From Meloidogyne chitwoodi (Eukaryota > Nematoda > Chromadorea > Rhabditida > Meloidogynidae): 64,000 nt of DNA. Location: contig JACZZP010000004.1 in NCBI GenBank assembly GCA_015183035.1, positions 1,860,001 to 1,924,000 on the forward strand, given 5' to 3'. Each line of letters starts with the position of its first letter. The stretch's first letter is position 1. The notes under the pieces were generated by a model, which did no database searches, was not told where the DNA came from, and saw nothing but the letters and a program-made list of their open reading frames with translations. Below are positions 23,344 through 35,380 of this stretch, piece after piece. The position numbers and the translations under genes are program-made.

Positions 23344-24488
23344 TTAAATAAATTCTTCTTGAAGTCGTTCATATTTTTTATTTCCCAATTTTTGGCAAAT
23401 ATTTTCAGCTGCTCTAATAATATCTTTTTCTTGAAATTCTTCAAATATTGGAGGATTTTTTACTTGAATAGTTTGATATTTTGTAGAAAAAGAGTTCTTT
23501 TTGTAAATAAAACGAATAATAGATAATATTAAAGTAATTAATGCTAAATAAAAGGTTATTTTTATAATTAATTCTATTTTCCACCAATCAATAATATTTT
23601 TGTTATTATTATTAATTCCAATTAATTTGAATAAATAAGTAGATTCTAATTTAAAAAATATTATTATTTTAAATTTATTTAAAAATAAAGGAATTTTAAT
23701 GTTAAAAAATAGTAATTTTAAATTACCAGAAGGAAAAAAAGACTTTGGTAAAGTTTTCTTCCAAAATCCTTCATCATTTATTTGTTGATTTTTTATATTA
23801 TTTATTTTTTGATAAAATTTATTTCTAAAATTCTCAATTTTTGTACATTTTGTTAAAAAATCGCCCATATTTTCAATATCCTTCCAAATATTTATACACA
23901 ATTCACACTGAAAAAAATTAAAATATTATTATTTTTAATAAATAAATTATTTTTTAAATTAAATAATTTTGTTTTCAAAATTTAAACTTTCTATATACTA
24001 TGTCAATTAAATAATAAAGAAATTTATAATTATCATTTTTTCTTGCCTGTGCGTCCTGATCTGACTGACAAGGCTTCTTTTCACTATAAATTAAAAAAAA
24101 ACATTTTATAATAAATAATATTTATTTAAATAAAATTAAAATTTTATCAAAAAACAAACAAAAGATCTTCTCCACAAATAGAACATTGGTGGCAATTTCC
24201 ATTATCTGAAAGGAATTGTCCTTTAGGGCAAATTATTGGAAGTTTCCAATTTTCAACATTTTCTAAAGAATTTTCTCCATTTTCATTTTCTAATGAATTT
24301 TCTTCTTCTTCAGAAGAAGAAGAGGAAGAATAACTTAAAGATGATTTTGAATTTAAATTTTCAATTTCATCATTATCATTTTCAATTATAATATAAGAAG
24401 AAGAGGAAGAATATAAAGATTTTGTTATTTTTAATTGAATAATAAATAATAAAATAATTTTAATTAATAAATATTTTAATAAATTCAT
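23344..24488 (-). CDS. Putative TNF-receptor-like single-pass membrane protein
   Basis: Three exons (24488-24160, 24083-24047, 23907-23344) join in exact frame to 309 residues. It has a signal peptide (MNLLKYLLIKIILLFIIQL), a Ser/Glu-rich acidic segment, then one cysteine-rich repeat. That repeat reads CPKGQFLSDNGNCHQCSIC, followed after the splice by KKPCQSDQDAQ and CELC, which matches the TNFR/NGFR repeat spacing. A hydrophobic segment (IELIIKITFYLALITLILSI) is the membrane span. The cytoplasmic tail is about 60 residues with no recognisable death domain. Intron 2 appears to use a GC donor (CAG|GCAAGA). The gene lies in the spacer of the inverted duplication. The TNFR assignment rests on one repeat and is an inference. 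Confidence 0.6.
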
Positions 24489-25692
24489 TTTTTCTAAAAG
24501 AAATTTTTAAAAATTATTTAATGGTTAAAACTTTAAATTATTTTATTTAAAAAATTTATTTAAGATGAAATGTTGGATTAAAAATTAAATAAATTTAAAA
24601 GCAAATATTTGGCTTTAATAAAAAATATTTTTAAAGTTTATTATAATTTTTATTATTTTAATAAAACGATTATAAGCCAAATACTTATATTTTTATTTTT
24701 TTTCTTCCAGTATTTTTTGTTTTTAGGAAGAAAAATGTCAATCAAAACTGATAAAAAAAGTAAAATTCAATTTATTATTTATGTTTATATTTTAGAAATC
24801 ATAATAAATTAATAAAAATATTATTTTTTATCTTTTTTTTGTAAATTTAAGAAGATTAGAAATAAAAACAAATTTATTATAAAAATAAGAAAAAATATTT
24901 AATAATATAAAATTAATAAAAACTTGAGATTTATTTAAAAAAATATACTTGTTTTTGTCATTTTATTAAAAAAATTATTTTTTTATGAACCACAACCTCT
25001 GTCTAAAAATTATAAAGATTAAATTTAAAAAAATTTGATATCAAAAATTATTAAAAAATAATAAATTTAAAATTTTGGCAAAAATATTTAAATAAAATAA
25101 AATAAAAATGATAATAAATTTAAAATAAAAAAGAGAAAATGTATGATTATATAATAATTTAAAGTAATTTTATTATAATACAAATATTTATATATATTTA
25201 TAATTTTTATGATAAGAAAAATTGTCATTTAAACAAAATAAATTGGCTAATAAATTAAAGAAAATGTCAATCTATTTAATATTTTTAAATAGAAAAAAAA
25301 ACAAAAATTGGCCAAAGAATATATTTTTTTTAATTTTTAATGTTTTTTAATATAAATATTTTTGGATAAATTATAATTTGGATAAAAAAAGAAAATTATT
25401 TTAAAAAATAGGTAATTAAAAAGTTTTTTAAAAATTTAAAATATTTTTAATTTTGGATTTCTGAGATAAATGTTTTTTTCATAAACAAAACTAATTTAAA
25501 GAAAAATATTAAAAGAATTAAAGTAATTTTAAAAGAAAAGTGATTTTCTTGGCTGTGAAATGAATTGTTCTTTAATAAATAATTGGAAGTAAATTAAAAT
25601 ATTTATATAGAAGCTATAAATATATTTAAATTTAAAATCTTCTATGGGATATATTTTGAAATAAATTTAAATTATTAAAAATAATCAAGGAG
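24489..25692. other. AT-rich spacer upstream of the receptor gene
   Basis: No gene, repeat or structured RNA is supported. The stretch is extremely A/T-rich. Short ORFs here consist of Ile/Phe/Lys/Asn only and are not called. Confidence 0.4.
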
Positions 25693-26725
25693 ATTTTTAA
25701 TGAAAAAAATAATAAATATTTATTTAAATTTTGAATTAAAACGTAATATTATTTATTTTGGCATAATGTTTTTTTGTTTCTTTTTTATTCTTTTTTGATT
25801 TTTTGTTGTTGTTCTTTAAAATTTTTCTACTAAATTTATCATTTATTTAATTTTATTTTAGACAAATTTCTTTCAAATTTAAATTTTATTACTTTCTATT
25901 TTTATCAAAATGACTGTTACTATTACAAAGCCTGAAATTTTGGTCAATCCTTTTTCTCAAATGGAAAAGGCACTTGAACATAAATTGCGAAATCTTAAAA
26001 AGCGAGATGTTTAATTTTTTTAAATAATTGACTAATTTTGTTATTTTAAAAAACTTTTTTCAATGTCTGAAAATGTTTAGGATTGAATAAACTAAAAATA
26101 TTCCCTTTAAAATATTTTCCTCTTAATATTTTTAAGCAACGTCTTCAACAACTTAAAGCTGACAAGGAATCTGGTAAAATTAAATTGGTTTCTGAACAAA
26201 TTGAAGCTCTTTCCAAAATGGATGAAATTAAGCTGCAAATTGCTTCTATTGAGGAATTACAAAAATTAAATGTTAAACAATTCAGAGAATATAAAAAGTT
26301 TGTTTTTGTTTAATAATTTTTATATTTTAAAAAAAGCCTAATCCTTATTTTTGTAATTTTCTATGGTTTAAATTATTAGGATTTAAAACTCTGATTTTAC
26401 ATCGTTTGAGTACTTTTCGCATATTTGATTTTAAACTAAGTTCAAATTTAATAATTAAAATGATTGATTTTAGGGCAATGAAGGCTTTTGAACGTCAAAA
26501 ACTCAAGAATGATGTTGATTCTCGTTCTTCTCAAATTAGTACTTCTCCATCTCAACCGACTGAATCTGTTCAATCTTCACTTACAAGTCCTTCGAATGAC
26601 AATAATGAAGAGAAGAAGATTACTATTTTGAAAAAGGAAGAAGTTGAGAAAGTTCTTTTGATTAAATAAAAAAGGTTAAATTTTTGTTGTTTTGATTAAA
26701 AATATATAAGTACCTATTTATTGAA
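25693..26725 (+). repeat. Right arm of the large inverted duplication
   Basis: Reverse-complement partner of 21619-22651, in the same unit and with the same introns. The outer edge falls near 26725 and the inner edge near 25693; beyond these the two sides share nothing obvious. The outer edge lies only about 80 bp from the SPRY palindrome. Confidence 0.93.
25910..26669 (+). CDS. Caprin-like short coiled-coil protein, right copy
   Basis: Same three-exon, 151-residue gene as at 21677-22436, transcribed in the opposite direction. The two later exons give identical proteins. The only coding change noticed is at the end of exon 1, where GAG|GTTTAA in the left copy is GAT|GTTTAA here. This changes Glu to Asp at residue 33 and weakens the donor consensus. 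The copies point away from each other's spacer-facing 5' ends. Either both are live paralogues or one is an assembly duplicate. Confidence 0.68.
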
Positions 26726-26888
26726 TTACATTAAAGCAAAGAATCGAGATATACTGCAAATGAGAAAAACTCCTTTATCAAATAAGTCGATTTCAAAGGG
26801 CACTTTTTTAATATTTAAAGTATTTATATCAACGATGATGATTAATGCTCGAATCTTTGCTTGAAAGGTGAAAATGCTTCCGCTGAAG

Positions 26889-27372
26889 TTAACTTTGGAA
26901 ATAAACCTTTTCTTTAATAATAGGGAAGTAATCATTTTCTTCTATCTGAATACTTTCACCTAAAATTTGTTTTAATGGAATTTAAAAATGGATTACCAAT
27001 TCTTCTTCCATTTAATGTAAAATAAACATTGTATTTTCCAAGGGATTTTTCTTTTGATTTAACTCCAATACCAACTACATCACCACTAGTAATTGCCTTA
27101 ACTTTAAAAGGTAATTTAATACCGTTTTTATAAATATGACAATTAGATGTTAAAGCAATAGAGTTGTCACATGTCCTACAGGTTGATTATATTGATTGAA
27201 GGGAAATGATGATAACCATAATCCTATTGCTACATAACTTAAAAAATGTCAAAGAAAATTTAAATATTTTTTATTTAAATTTACTTGAAATCTTTGAACT
27301 TGACTTCTATATAATTATTCATTGTTTGATGAATATATTTATTAAGATGAACATTTAAATATTTTCTTTTAT
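26889..27372 (-). pseudogene. SPRY-domain gene fragment, left palindrome arm
   Basis: Mirror image of the copy at 27624-28107 and carrying the same features: first exon missing, a frameshift near the PVGH codons, and a small intron before the last SPRY exon. It is listed separately because it lies on the opposite strand. Confidence 0.75.
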
Positions 27373-27623
27373 CTAAAATATTTTTTATTTAAAAATGTTG
27401 AAAAATTTGATTTGAGGGCCTAGATTCGAAACTGGACAATATATGTCATTCGAAAGAGATCGTCAAGTTGGGTCGAATACACTTAAATTAGCCTATGGCC
27501 TCAATTCTGCGCCGAGATTACTGTACGAAAAAACGCATTTGAATCTCTAATATATATTGTCCAGTTTCGAATCTAGGCCCTCAAATCAAATTTTTCAACA
27601 TTTTTAAATAAAAAATATTTTAG

Positions 27624-28107
27624 ATAAAAGAAAATATTTAAATGTTCATCTTAATAAATATATTCATCAAACAATGAATAATTATATAGAAGTCAAGTTC
27701 AAAGATTTCAAGTAAATTTAAATAAAAAATATTTAAATTTTCTTTGACATTTTTTAAGTTATGTAGCAATAGGATTATGGTTATCATCATTTCCCTTCAA
27801 TCAATATAATCAACCTGTAGGACATGTGACAACTCTATTGCTTTAACATCTAATTGTCATATTTATAAAAACGGTATTAAATTACCTTTTAAAGTTAAGG
27901 CAATTACTAGTGGTGATGTAGTTGGTATTGGAGTTAAATCAAAAGAAAAATCCCTTGGAAAATACAATGTTTATTTTACATTAAATGGAAGAAGAATTGG
28001 TAATCCATTTTTAAATTCCATTAAAACAAATTTTAGGTGAAAGTATTCAGATAGAAGAAAATGATTACTTCCCTATTATTAAAGAAAAGGTTTATTTCCA
28101 AAGTTAA
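27624..28107 (+). pseudogene. SPRY-domain gene fragment, right palindrome arm
   Basis: SPRY domains are protein-binding folds; secreted SPRY proteins (SPRYSECs) are known effectors in cyst nematodes, but no signal peptide is visible here. The fragment begins at an acceptor and reads KYLNVHLNKYIHQTMNNYIE, then after an intron VAIGLWLSSFPFNQYNQ. One base is missing near GTAGGACATGTG. Reading resumes with SIALTSNCHIYKNGIKLPF, DVVGIGVKSKEKSLGKYNVY and FTLNGRRI. A ~46-bp intron precedes ESIQIEENDYFPII. The upstream exon seen in the 41-kb copy (MSDIVNRLFELYG) is absent. The lost exon and frameshift make it a pseudogene. Confidence 0.78.
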
Positions 28108-28341
28108 CTTCAGCGGAAGCATTTTCACCCTTCAAGCAAAGATTCGAGCATTAATTATCATCGTTGAAATAAATACTTTAAATATTAAAATTGATATCGC
28201 TTTATCATTTATCAGATTTTAATAACAGGCAATGAGCGTTTTGCTAATTATTTGGTTACTAGTAATTTTATTAAAATATAACAAAAAATATCAAAATTGC
28301 AAAATATAATTATCTAATTAAGTTTTTTCAAAAATATTTAT

Positions 28342-30523
28342 TTAAAAAATTGTTCTTCTACTTCTTTGATCAATTTCTTTAAAGTTTCCTCCTTTAGGAG
28401 AAGTTCTTCTCATTTGCATAATATCTTCTTCCTCAATATTTATTTGTTTTTCAATTCCAAATTTAGTACTATTTTTATTATTATTATTATTTTCATTTCT
28501 TTCAATAAATTCTTGTTGAAATTCTTCTGTTTCTTCTAAATTAGCTTCTCTAATATTTGAAGTTCTTCCATCAAAATTTTCTAAAAAAAAAGTAAATTAT
28601 ATACTTTTTGAATTTTTTAAAAAACAAATATATTTTCTTTAAAAAATTTATAGAATTTTTAAAAAATTATTGTTTTTGACAGAACATAATTTCATATTCA
28701 CTAAATACCATAATATTTTTGTTGTTTTTGATTTCCTTCTTTATAATAAGGTGGTGGTGGTGGTGGAGGACTTAAATGATTAAAAGATTGTTTATTATTA
28801 TTATATTTAAATCTTTCTCTTCCTAAATCTTCAATTCTCCATTCTTCTTCTCTTTCTTCAATTTCTTCTTTTTCTCTATAAAACAAAGGAAATGTTGTTT
28901 GAATTATTGGAATTGTTGTATGTCCTTCAAAACGTTCAAAACCATTATTATTAAAATTAATTCCTTCTTTTCTTCTTCCTTTATCAAAATAATCTATTCC
29001 AGATTCAGTTATTATTTTTGTTGGAGAAAGAGGAGATATTATTGGTATTGTTTGTGCAGATTGGTCAGTTGAAAATATTTTTCGACCATTTGTTGTTGGT
29101 GGAGAAGGTAATGGAATTGGTACAGGAATTGGAGGAGATTTTGGTAATTCTTCCTTAATTTTTTTTTAATTTATAAATTTATTATTAAAATCTTTTACAT
29201 TTCCTTATATCCCATTTAACTAACTAAATTCTAATTGTAATTTAAAGTATTTACCTTTCCTTCCTTTTTCTTTTCTGGAAAAATTCTTCCATGTTCTTTA
29301 TGTCTTCTAAAAGCCCAAAATAAACAAAACGCCAACAAACAACATAAAATTAAAAGTAATGCCAAAAGGCAAAGGAATGATATAATAAGCCAAAAAGGAT
29401 TATTTGAACATTCATTTCCCAATAAATAAGGCATTAAACATTCACTAGTTGAAGGTGGAAGTACAGGAAGAGAAGGAGGTGGTGGTAAAAGTGGAGGTGA
29501 TGGCTGAGAAGGTAATAATGGATATTGGCAAGAAATTGTTATAGGCAAAGAAGGGAATGAATTGAATAAAGGTAGACGACCACAAGCATTCTTTTAAAAA
29601 TAATAAAATTAAAAAGAAATTCAATATAATAAATTTTTGATTTTTCTTTAAAATTAATAAAAAAGAGAAAAGAAAAGAAAAATTGTAAAATTAAATTATA
29701 AAAAAATAGGAAAATTAAAACACAAAAGATAAACAAATATAATGTTTTTATTTTTAAAAGATAACCCTGAAAAAATCACTTAAATTCCCCTAGATAAGGA
29801 TGAAATTATTTTCTCATTTTTTAATTTCCTAAGCCTTTTTATTCCCCTTAAAAATATTATTTTAAATTTATTTAAAATAATTTCAAACATCACAACAACC
29901 ACAACATTTAACAACAAGTGTTTGACAATCAATATTTAATAAATTTTGTTGAGCTACAAAATGAACAACTAATAAATAAATTAATTAATTAAATAATTAT
30001 TATTTAATTTTACCAATATATTTATTTGTTTCTGTTCTCCATTCATTTTTATTTAACCAAAAATTATTTCTAATAAGACAACCACCTTCTTGTAAAAATG
30101 TTGATATTCCATTACAATTACAACTTTCTATTAAAACATCCCAACTATCAAATGTTGACATTTGTAATATTAAACTATATGCTCCTCCAATTATTATTTT
30201 ACCTTTTTTAAAAAAAAAATAATTTTTAAATTATTTTAAGGAATTAAAAATAATTTAAACTCTTATTTAAACAAATCTTTATTTTATTTAAAATATTTGA
30301 TTTATATCTTACTCTTTTAAAATAATAAAAAAATACCTTGATATGGTTGTAATTGTTGTTCCCAATTAAAATCTAAAATTTGTTGTTTAGGCAAAAAAGG
30401 AGGAAATAAAATATGTCCTTGGCAAATCCAAATTTTAGGTTCTGGATGTGTTAAAGTTTTATTAATATTATTTAAAAAAATAATTAATAAATTATTAATA
30501 ATAATTAAAAATAATGAGATCAT
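28342..30523 (-). CDS. Single-pass membrane protein with Cys-rich ectodomain, unknown family
   Basis: Exon 1 (from 30523) has a signal peptide (MISLFLIIINNLLIIFL). The ectodomain includes GGAYSLILQMSTFDSWDVLI, a C-x-C pair and a C-terminal KCCGCCD cluster (about 29886-30205). Then come a Pro-rich stalk (about 29450-29520), a strong membrane segment (WLIISFLCLLALLLILCCLL, about 29340-29400), a basic RRHKEHGR stop-transfer and a long cytoplasmic tail. The tail is Pro-, Glu- and Asn-rich and ends RRTIF at 28342. Joins at about 30338, 30014, 29160 and 28690 keep frame. The join near 29886 is uncertain: read without a splice, the ectodomain ends in TGA there, so this could be a short secreted gene plus a separate membrane gene. 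I recognise no family. Part of the last exon is duplicated at 39972-40124. Confidence 0.65.
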
Positions 30524-33500
30524 TATTGTTTAACTAAGAAAAATAATTAAAAAATTATAATTTAATAAATTTATTAGAAAAAATAAATTAAATATTTAAT
30601 TAAGAAAAATTAAAATATTTTATTTATTAAGGTAAAATAATATTTATAATTTAAAATTTGTTTTAATTAAAATATAATTAATTTATAAATAAATATTTTA
30701 TTTATTTATATAAAGAAAAAAAATAAAGGGCATTTTTCTTTTTTGTTGTTATTTAATTTTATTTTTATATAAATTGTTGTTGTCCATTAGAAAATTAAAA
30801 AAATTAGAAAATGTTAAGATATTTCTTGGAAATATTTTACAAAAATATATATTTAATCAAAAATAAGGCAAAAAACCTTTAAAAATGACCAAAAATAAAA
30901 TAAAATTGTAAAGGAAAAGCCAATAAAAAATAAAAATATATATTCGTAATTCGCGTTAAAAAAGGAAAAAAGATTTGTTATTTGCAGTGTTTTTTAATAT
31001 TTATTTTTACAAAAATAAAAATGGAAAAAAGGAAACAAAATGTTTAGGGAGAAAATCAAAAGGATGCGCTAAGTTTATATTTTTTAAATGTTTTTAATTT
31101 TATTTTTACTTTTATTGGAATAAATAAATAATAATTATTATTATATTATATTAATTAAATATTTTTTTAATTTTAAAATATATTTAAAAATATTAAAAAA
31201 AATAAAAAAAAGTTCCCAATTAACAATCAAGGATATTTTAAATTATAAATAGAGTTGCTTACTAATTTAATATTATAAATAATTAAATTAAATTTTTAAT
31301 TTTTAAATATTTTATAAAATAATAGAAATAAAGTTGTTCTTCTTTTTTGGTTAATTTTACATTGCAGTCATTTTTTTAAATTTTTGTCTTTTACATATTG
31401 TTTCCTTTTTTTAACAATTATTATTTTAAACATAAAAAAGATCAATAATTTTTTTTTAAATATAAAAAATTTTATATAAATAATATATATTAGAAATTTT
31501 AATTAAAAAAATAAATAAATTAATTTTTTAAGAAATATATAAAATAAATAGTTTTTAATAAAAATTAATAAAATAATTTAAAAATATTCTAATTAAAATA
31601 ATTAATATAAAATAAATAATTTTCATTAAAATTTTATCCTGTAAAATTATAAAATAAAATTTTTTAGTTAAATTTTTAATATTTTTAATTAAAATTTTTA
31701 ATATATTTTTTAATATTTATTCTAATTTTTTTACCTTTTTTCCCAACTTTAAATATTCTGAAACTTTTATTTTTTTTCTCTTTTTCCCAAAAAAATAACC
31801 GCTAACTATTATCGTCAATTTTACCTTTCCCCGAGGCAAATATTTAAAAGTTTTTCTTTTTTCTTTAATATTTCTTCTGTTTTTTTAAAGGAAAAAATAA
31901 GCTTTTTTTACAACTTTTAATGTGATCTATTTAAATAAATGAGAAACAGAAAAAGAAAAAAAGGTGTAAAGTGGACAGCTCAGACAAATACAAAAAATAA
32001 ATGTTCAAATAAGAAAAATAAAAAAAGACAAAGAGAAAACAAAACAAAAAATAAAATAAAAGTTGTTTTTGCATGTAGAAATTGTTTCTTTTATCCATTT
32101 GTCTTCTCTTCTTTTTTAAATTTTTTTTAATATATAAAAATAATTTTAAATGTTTAAAAGTTTAAATTTAAAAAAACTTTTTTTTTTGAAGATAATAAGT
32201 GTGCAAAACTAATTTTTAAAATATAAAAATAGCAATTGGAACACTTCTAAATAATATTTAAATTTTTATTTTTTAAATAAAAAACCGCCATTCAATTATT
32301 TTTTATCTTTTAATCATCTGTCTTCTGTTTAATTATTTTGTTTTTATAAAAAAAAAAGAAAATTAAAAGGTTAACGGTCAAAAAAAGATTAGCCAAATCT
32401 TTCCCTTATGGTTTTTTGCCTATTTTTGTCAGTTGAAAAATTAGAGAAAAATAAAATAGAGAGGAGAAGGTAAAAGAAAGTATACCTGAGAAACAAAAAT
32501 GAAATACACAAAAATACTCTTGGCAGGAAGACTTGGCTTCATTCTAAAAAATTTTTTACCTTTGCGCAGGTCAATGCGCAGAAGAATCTTTTCCTATATT
32601 TTCCTTTCTTTTTTTCTTCTCTTGGTTTTTATTTATTTATTTTAGTTCTTTACTATTTGACCTGTGGTCTATGCCTTGTCCTGTACTTCTAAATACTACT
32701 CTACTCTTTCACCTTTACAATTATTTTGAAGACACACCTCTCTCCCATTAACAATTATTTCTTCTTCTTTTTTTTCCTTCATTTGCATTTTTCATTCCAC
32801 TATTATAAATAGGTACTCTTCTTCTTCTTCTTCTCTTCAAATCCCTATATTTTGTGACCATTTCTAATTTTTTCCCCTCATTGCACAAATTTGAAGGCCT
32901 TCCCGTACATTTTACAAATATTCTACATTTAATATTTATTTTGTCCAAACCAATTGGCCACCCAATGTGTGACTATACAACACAAAAAGCGGATGATTAA
33001 AGTAAAAGCGCCCCCACCATCACATTGCTTATATTTTTTGTTCTCCCCTTTTAAATATTTTGTATGCACGAATTATTTCCCCCTTCTCTTTAAATTATTC
33101 CGATCGATCAATAATACCTATAGATGACTAAATATTTGATTATATATATATTTTTGTTTAATTTATTCAAACTTTTTAATTAATTTATTTTAAGCAATTT
33201 ATTCCTCTCATACCCCATTCTCTTCCCTATAATGATAAATAATTTAATTTATACTTAATCCTTATATTATCTTTTCTTTTTTGCTCGTCTCAGGCTGGAA
33301 TAATTCAGAGATTATGATGATATAAAGGCTTACCTTAATATTTTGAGAATATTTAAAGTTAAGGATATAATATTTTAATTATAACTTTACCTTTCCCCTT
33401 AACTATTTATGACCACTTCTCTCAATCAATTTTTTTAAAACTGTTTTTCCCCTTAATAATTCATTTGCCTTTTCTACTATTTTTCAAGGTCTTTTAATTT

Positions 33501-35380
33501 TCCTCTAAATATATTTTTAAAATCTTCTCACTTTTAACAAATATATTTATTTATTTTTTAATTTTTAATCATTATATAAATAATATTCATGCATATTATT
33601 ATTTTTTTTATTTATTTTTATCTGTCCGGCAGATCTTAAATCCTTCTTTTCTTTCTTTTTTTACACCTTCTCTTTTTTTATTATTTATAAATAAATAACT
33701 GCCCTCATTTATATTTTAAATATCGCAATCGTCGCGCATTTATTTGAGTCAATCAAGGCAAAGAAGAAACAAATAAATGACTAAACTACTACTTCTCTTT
33801 TATATTTATTTCTCCACGCTTTTTACATTCCTCAATATATATTTATTTATTTTATGTTCTTTAAATTTATTTATTTATTTTTAAATAATTAATTGAAGAA
33901 ATAAAAAGATTTTAACACTATTTAAATAAAAATATTTTTATTTAATTTATTTTTAAAAATTTGGATATTTTATTTTATTTAAAAAATGAGAAGATATAAT
34001 ACATATTTTCTGTTCACATTTTTATTATAAAAAATACGTACAAATTGTTCATAATTTTCTTTTTAAAATATTTTTATTTATTCGCGCAACATATATTTAT
34101 TTGTGTGCATATTATTTTCAAAACACGCTTTTATTTATATTTTTTTCCCTTGATCGATTTCATTAATTTCTTTAAATTGTGAATGATATTTTTTTAGGGA
34201 ATTAGAGGTATTTTTTAAATTTGTATTGTATAAGATATTAATTTTATTAAAAAGGGAAAAGAGAATACCTTTTAAATATTATTTCATGTTTCATTCACAG
34301 CTTAGGCCTTTCTGAAATTTTAGAATAACTTTGGCCCTGTTTTGTGTCTTAATAACTATAAGTCAATTAAATTTTATTAAAAATATAAAAGTTTTTCCAT
34401 TCTTTTTATTATTTAAATATATATTTTTTAATATTTAATATATTATAAATCCAATAATCCAAATTTATTAATAATATTAAATAATATTATATTGCTAGTG
34501 TATTTCGTTGGGTGCGATCGAAAATAAAAAAAATGCGAAGAAATAATTTATATTTATTTATTTTTAATTTTTTAAATAAACGGTTTATTTTAAAAATTTT
34601 TTTGATTAAAAAGGTAATTCGTAAAGAAACAAAATAAAATAAATAAATAATTTATAAATATGACAAAAAAGTGTCATTTAAATTATTTATTTGTTTTTTT
34701 AAAGAAAATAGAGAGGAAGATTCTTTCTTTATTTTTTAATAAAATTATTTTATATTTAATTTAACAGAGAAATTAAAATAATTGTTAATTTATTTTTAAT
34801 TAATTAATTTTTGTTTCTTTTTGAGTATTTTTACAATTTAAGTTTATATTGATTTAAAAATATTAAATTAAAATCGAAAAGAGATCTTTAAATAAAATGG
34901 AAAAAAAAATAAAAATTTCTATTGCAAAATATTTTTTAAAATAATTTTCTAACTACAATATGTATATTTAGTTATTTTATATATTCAACTTTAAAGCTTA
35001 AGCAATAATTCTGATTTATTTAAGACGAAAAAAATAAACTTTAAAATTTCTGAAAAATTTAACTGAAAATACTGAAAAAATCTAGAAAATAAAAATTCTG
35101 ATTTTTAAAATAATTCTGGTTTTAAATTAAATCAGAATTTTTATTCTGAAAAGACAAATTCTGATATTTATTTTAATTATTATTATTTTATTTATATTCA
35201 CCCAATGTTTCTATTATTTTTTCCATTCAATTACTACATATTTCTTTTAAATTTTCTCATTACAGACTTAATTAAAATAAAATTTTGCATAATTAAATAT
35301 TTAATTTATCTCTTTAATAATTTAAAATTTAAACAACAAAAATAAATAAATAAAAATAATTCTTTAAAAAAACTTTTAAA
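30524..35380. other. 4.9-kb stretch with no supported gene
   Basis: Mostly A/T-rich sequence. A more complex segment at about 32480-33120 contains GC-richer unique sequence and a TTC microsatellite (about 32816-32835). It is the most likely regulatory part, either for the Ig-protein gene downstream (+) or the membrane gene upstream (-). ORFs such as a Lys/Asn-rich one near 31939 are compositional. Confidence 0.4.

Larger units (their letters stand above)
26804..28191. repeat. Near-perfect palindrome built of SPRY pseudogene copies
   Basis: Arms 26804-27445 and 27551-28191 (about 640 bp each) are reverse complements with only scattered differences, around a 105-nt loop. Each arm contains the same SPRY-domain exons, so the SPRY copies are head to head with 5' ends toward the loop. 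The inner ~100 bp of each arm (GAGGGCCTAGATTCGAAACT onward) is not SPRY sequence. A transcript would fold into a very long hairpin. Confidence 0.92.

Noticed and set aside
24609..24812. Phe/Ile/Lys-rich ORF in the inverted-duplication spacer
   Set aside because: A/T-driven composition only; the repeated-looking membrane stretches arise from TTT and ATT runs.
26804..28191. Calling the palindrome a transposon with terminal repeats
   Set aside because: The arms consist mostly of an intron-containing host-type SPRY gene, and no target duplication was found at 26804 or 28191.
31939..32130. Lys/Arg/Asn-rich plus-strand ORF of 63 codons
   Set aside because: Its composition is what A-rich DNA gives by chance. 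There is no signal peptide, no domain and no neighbouring exon.
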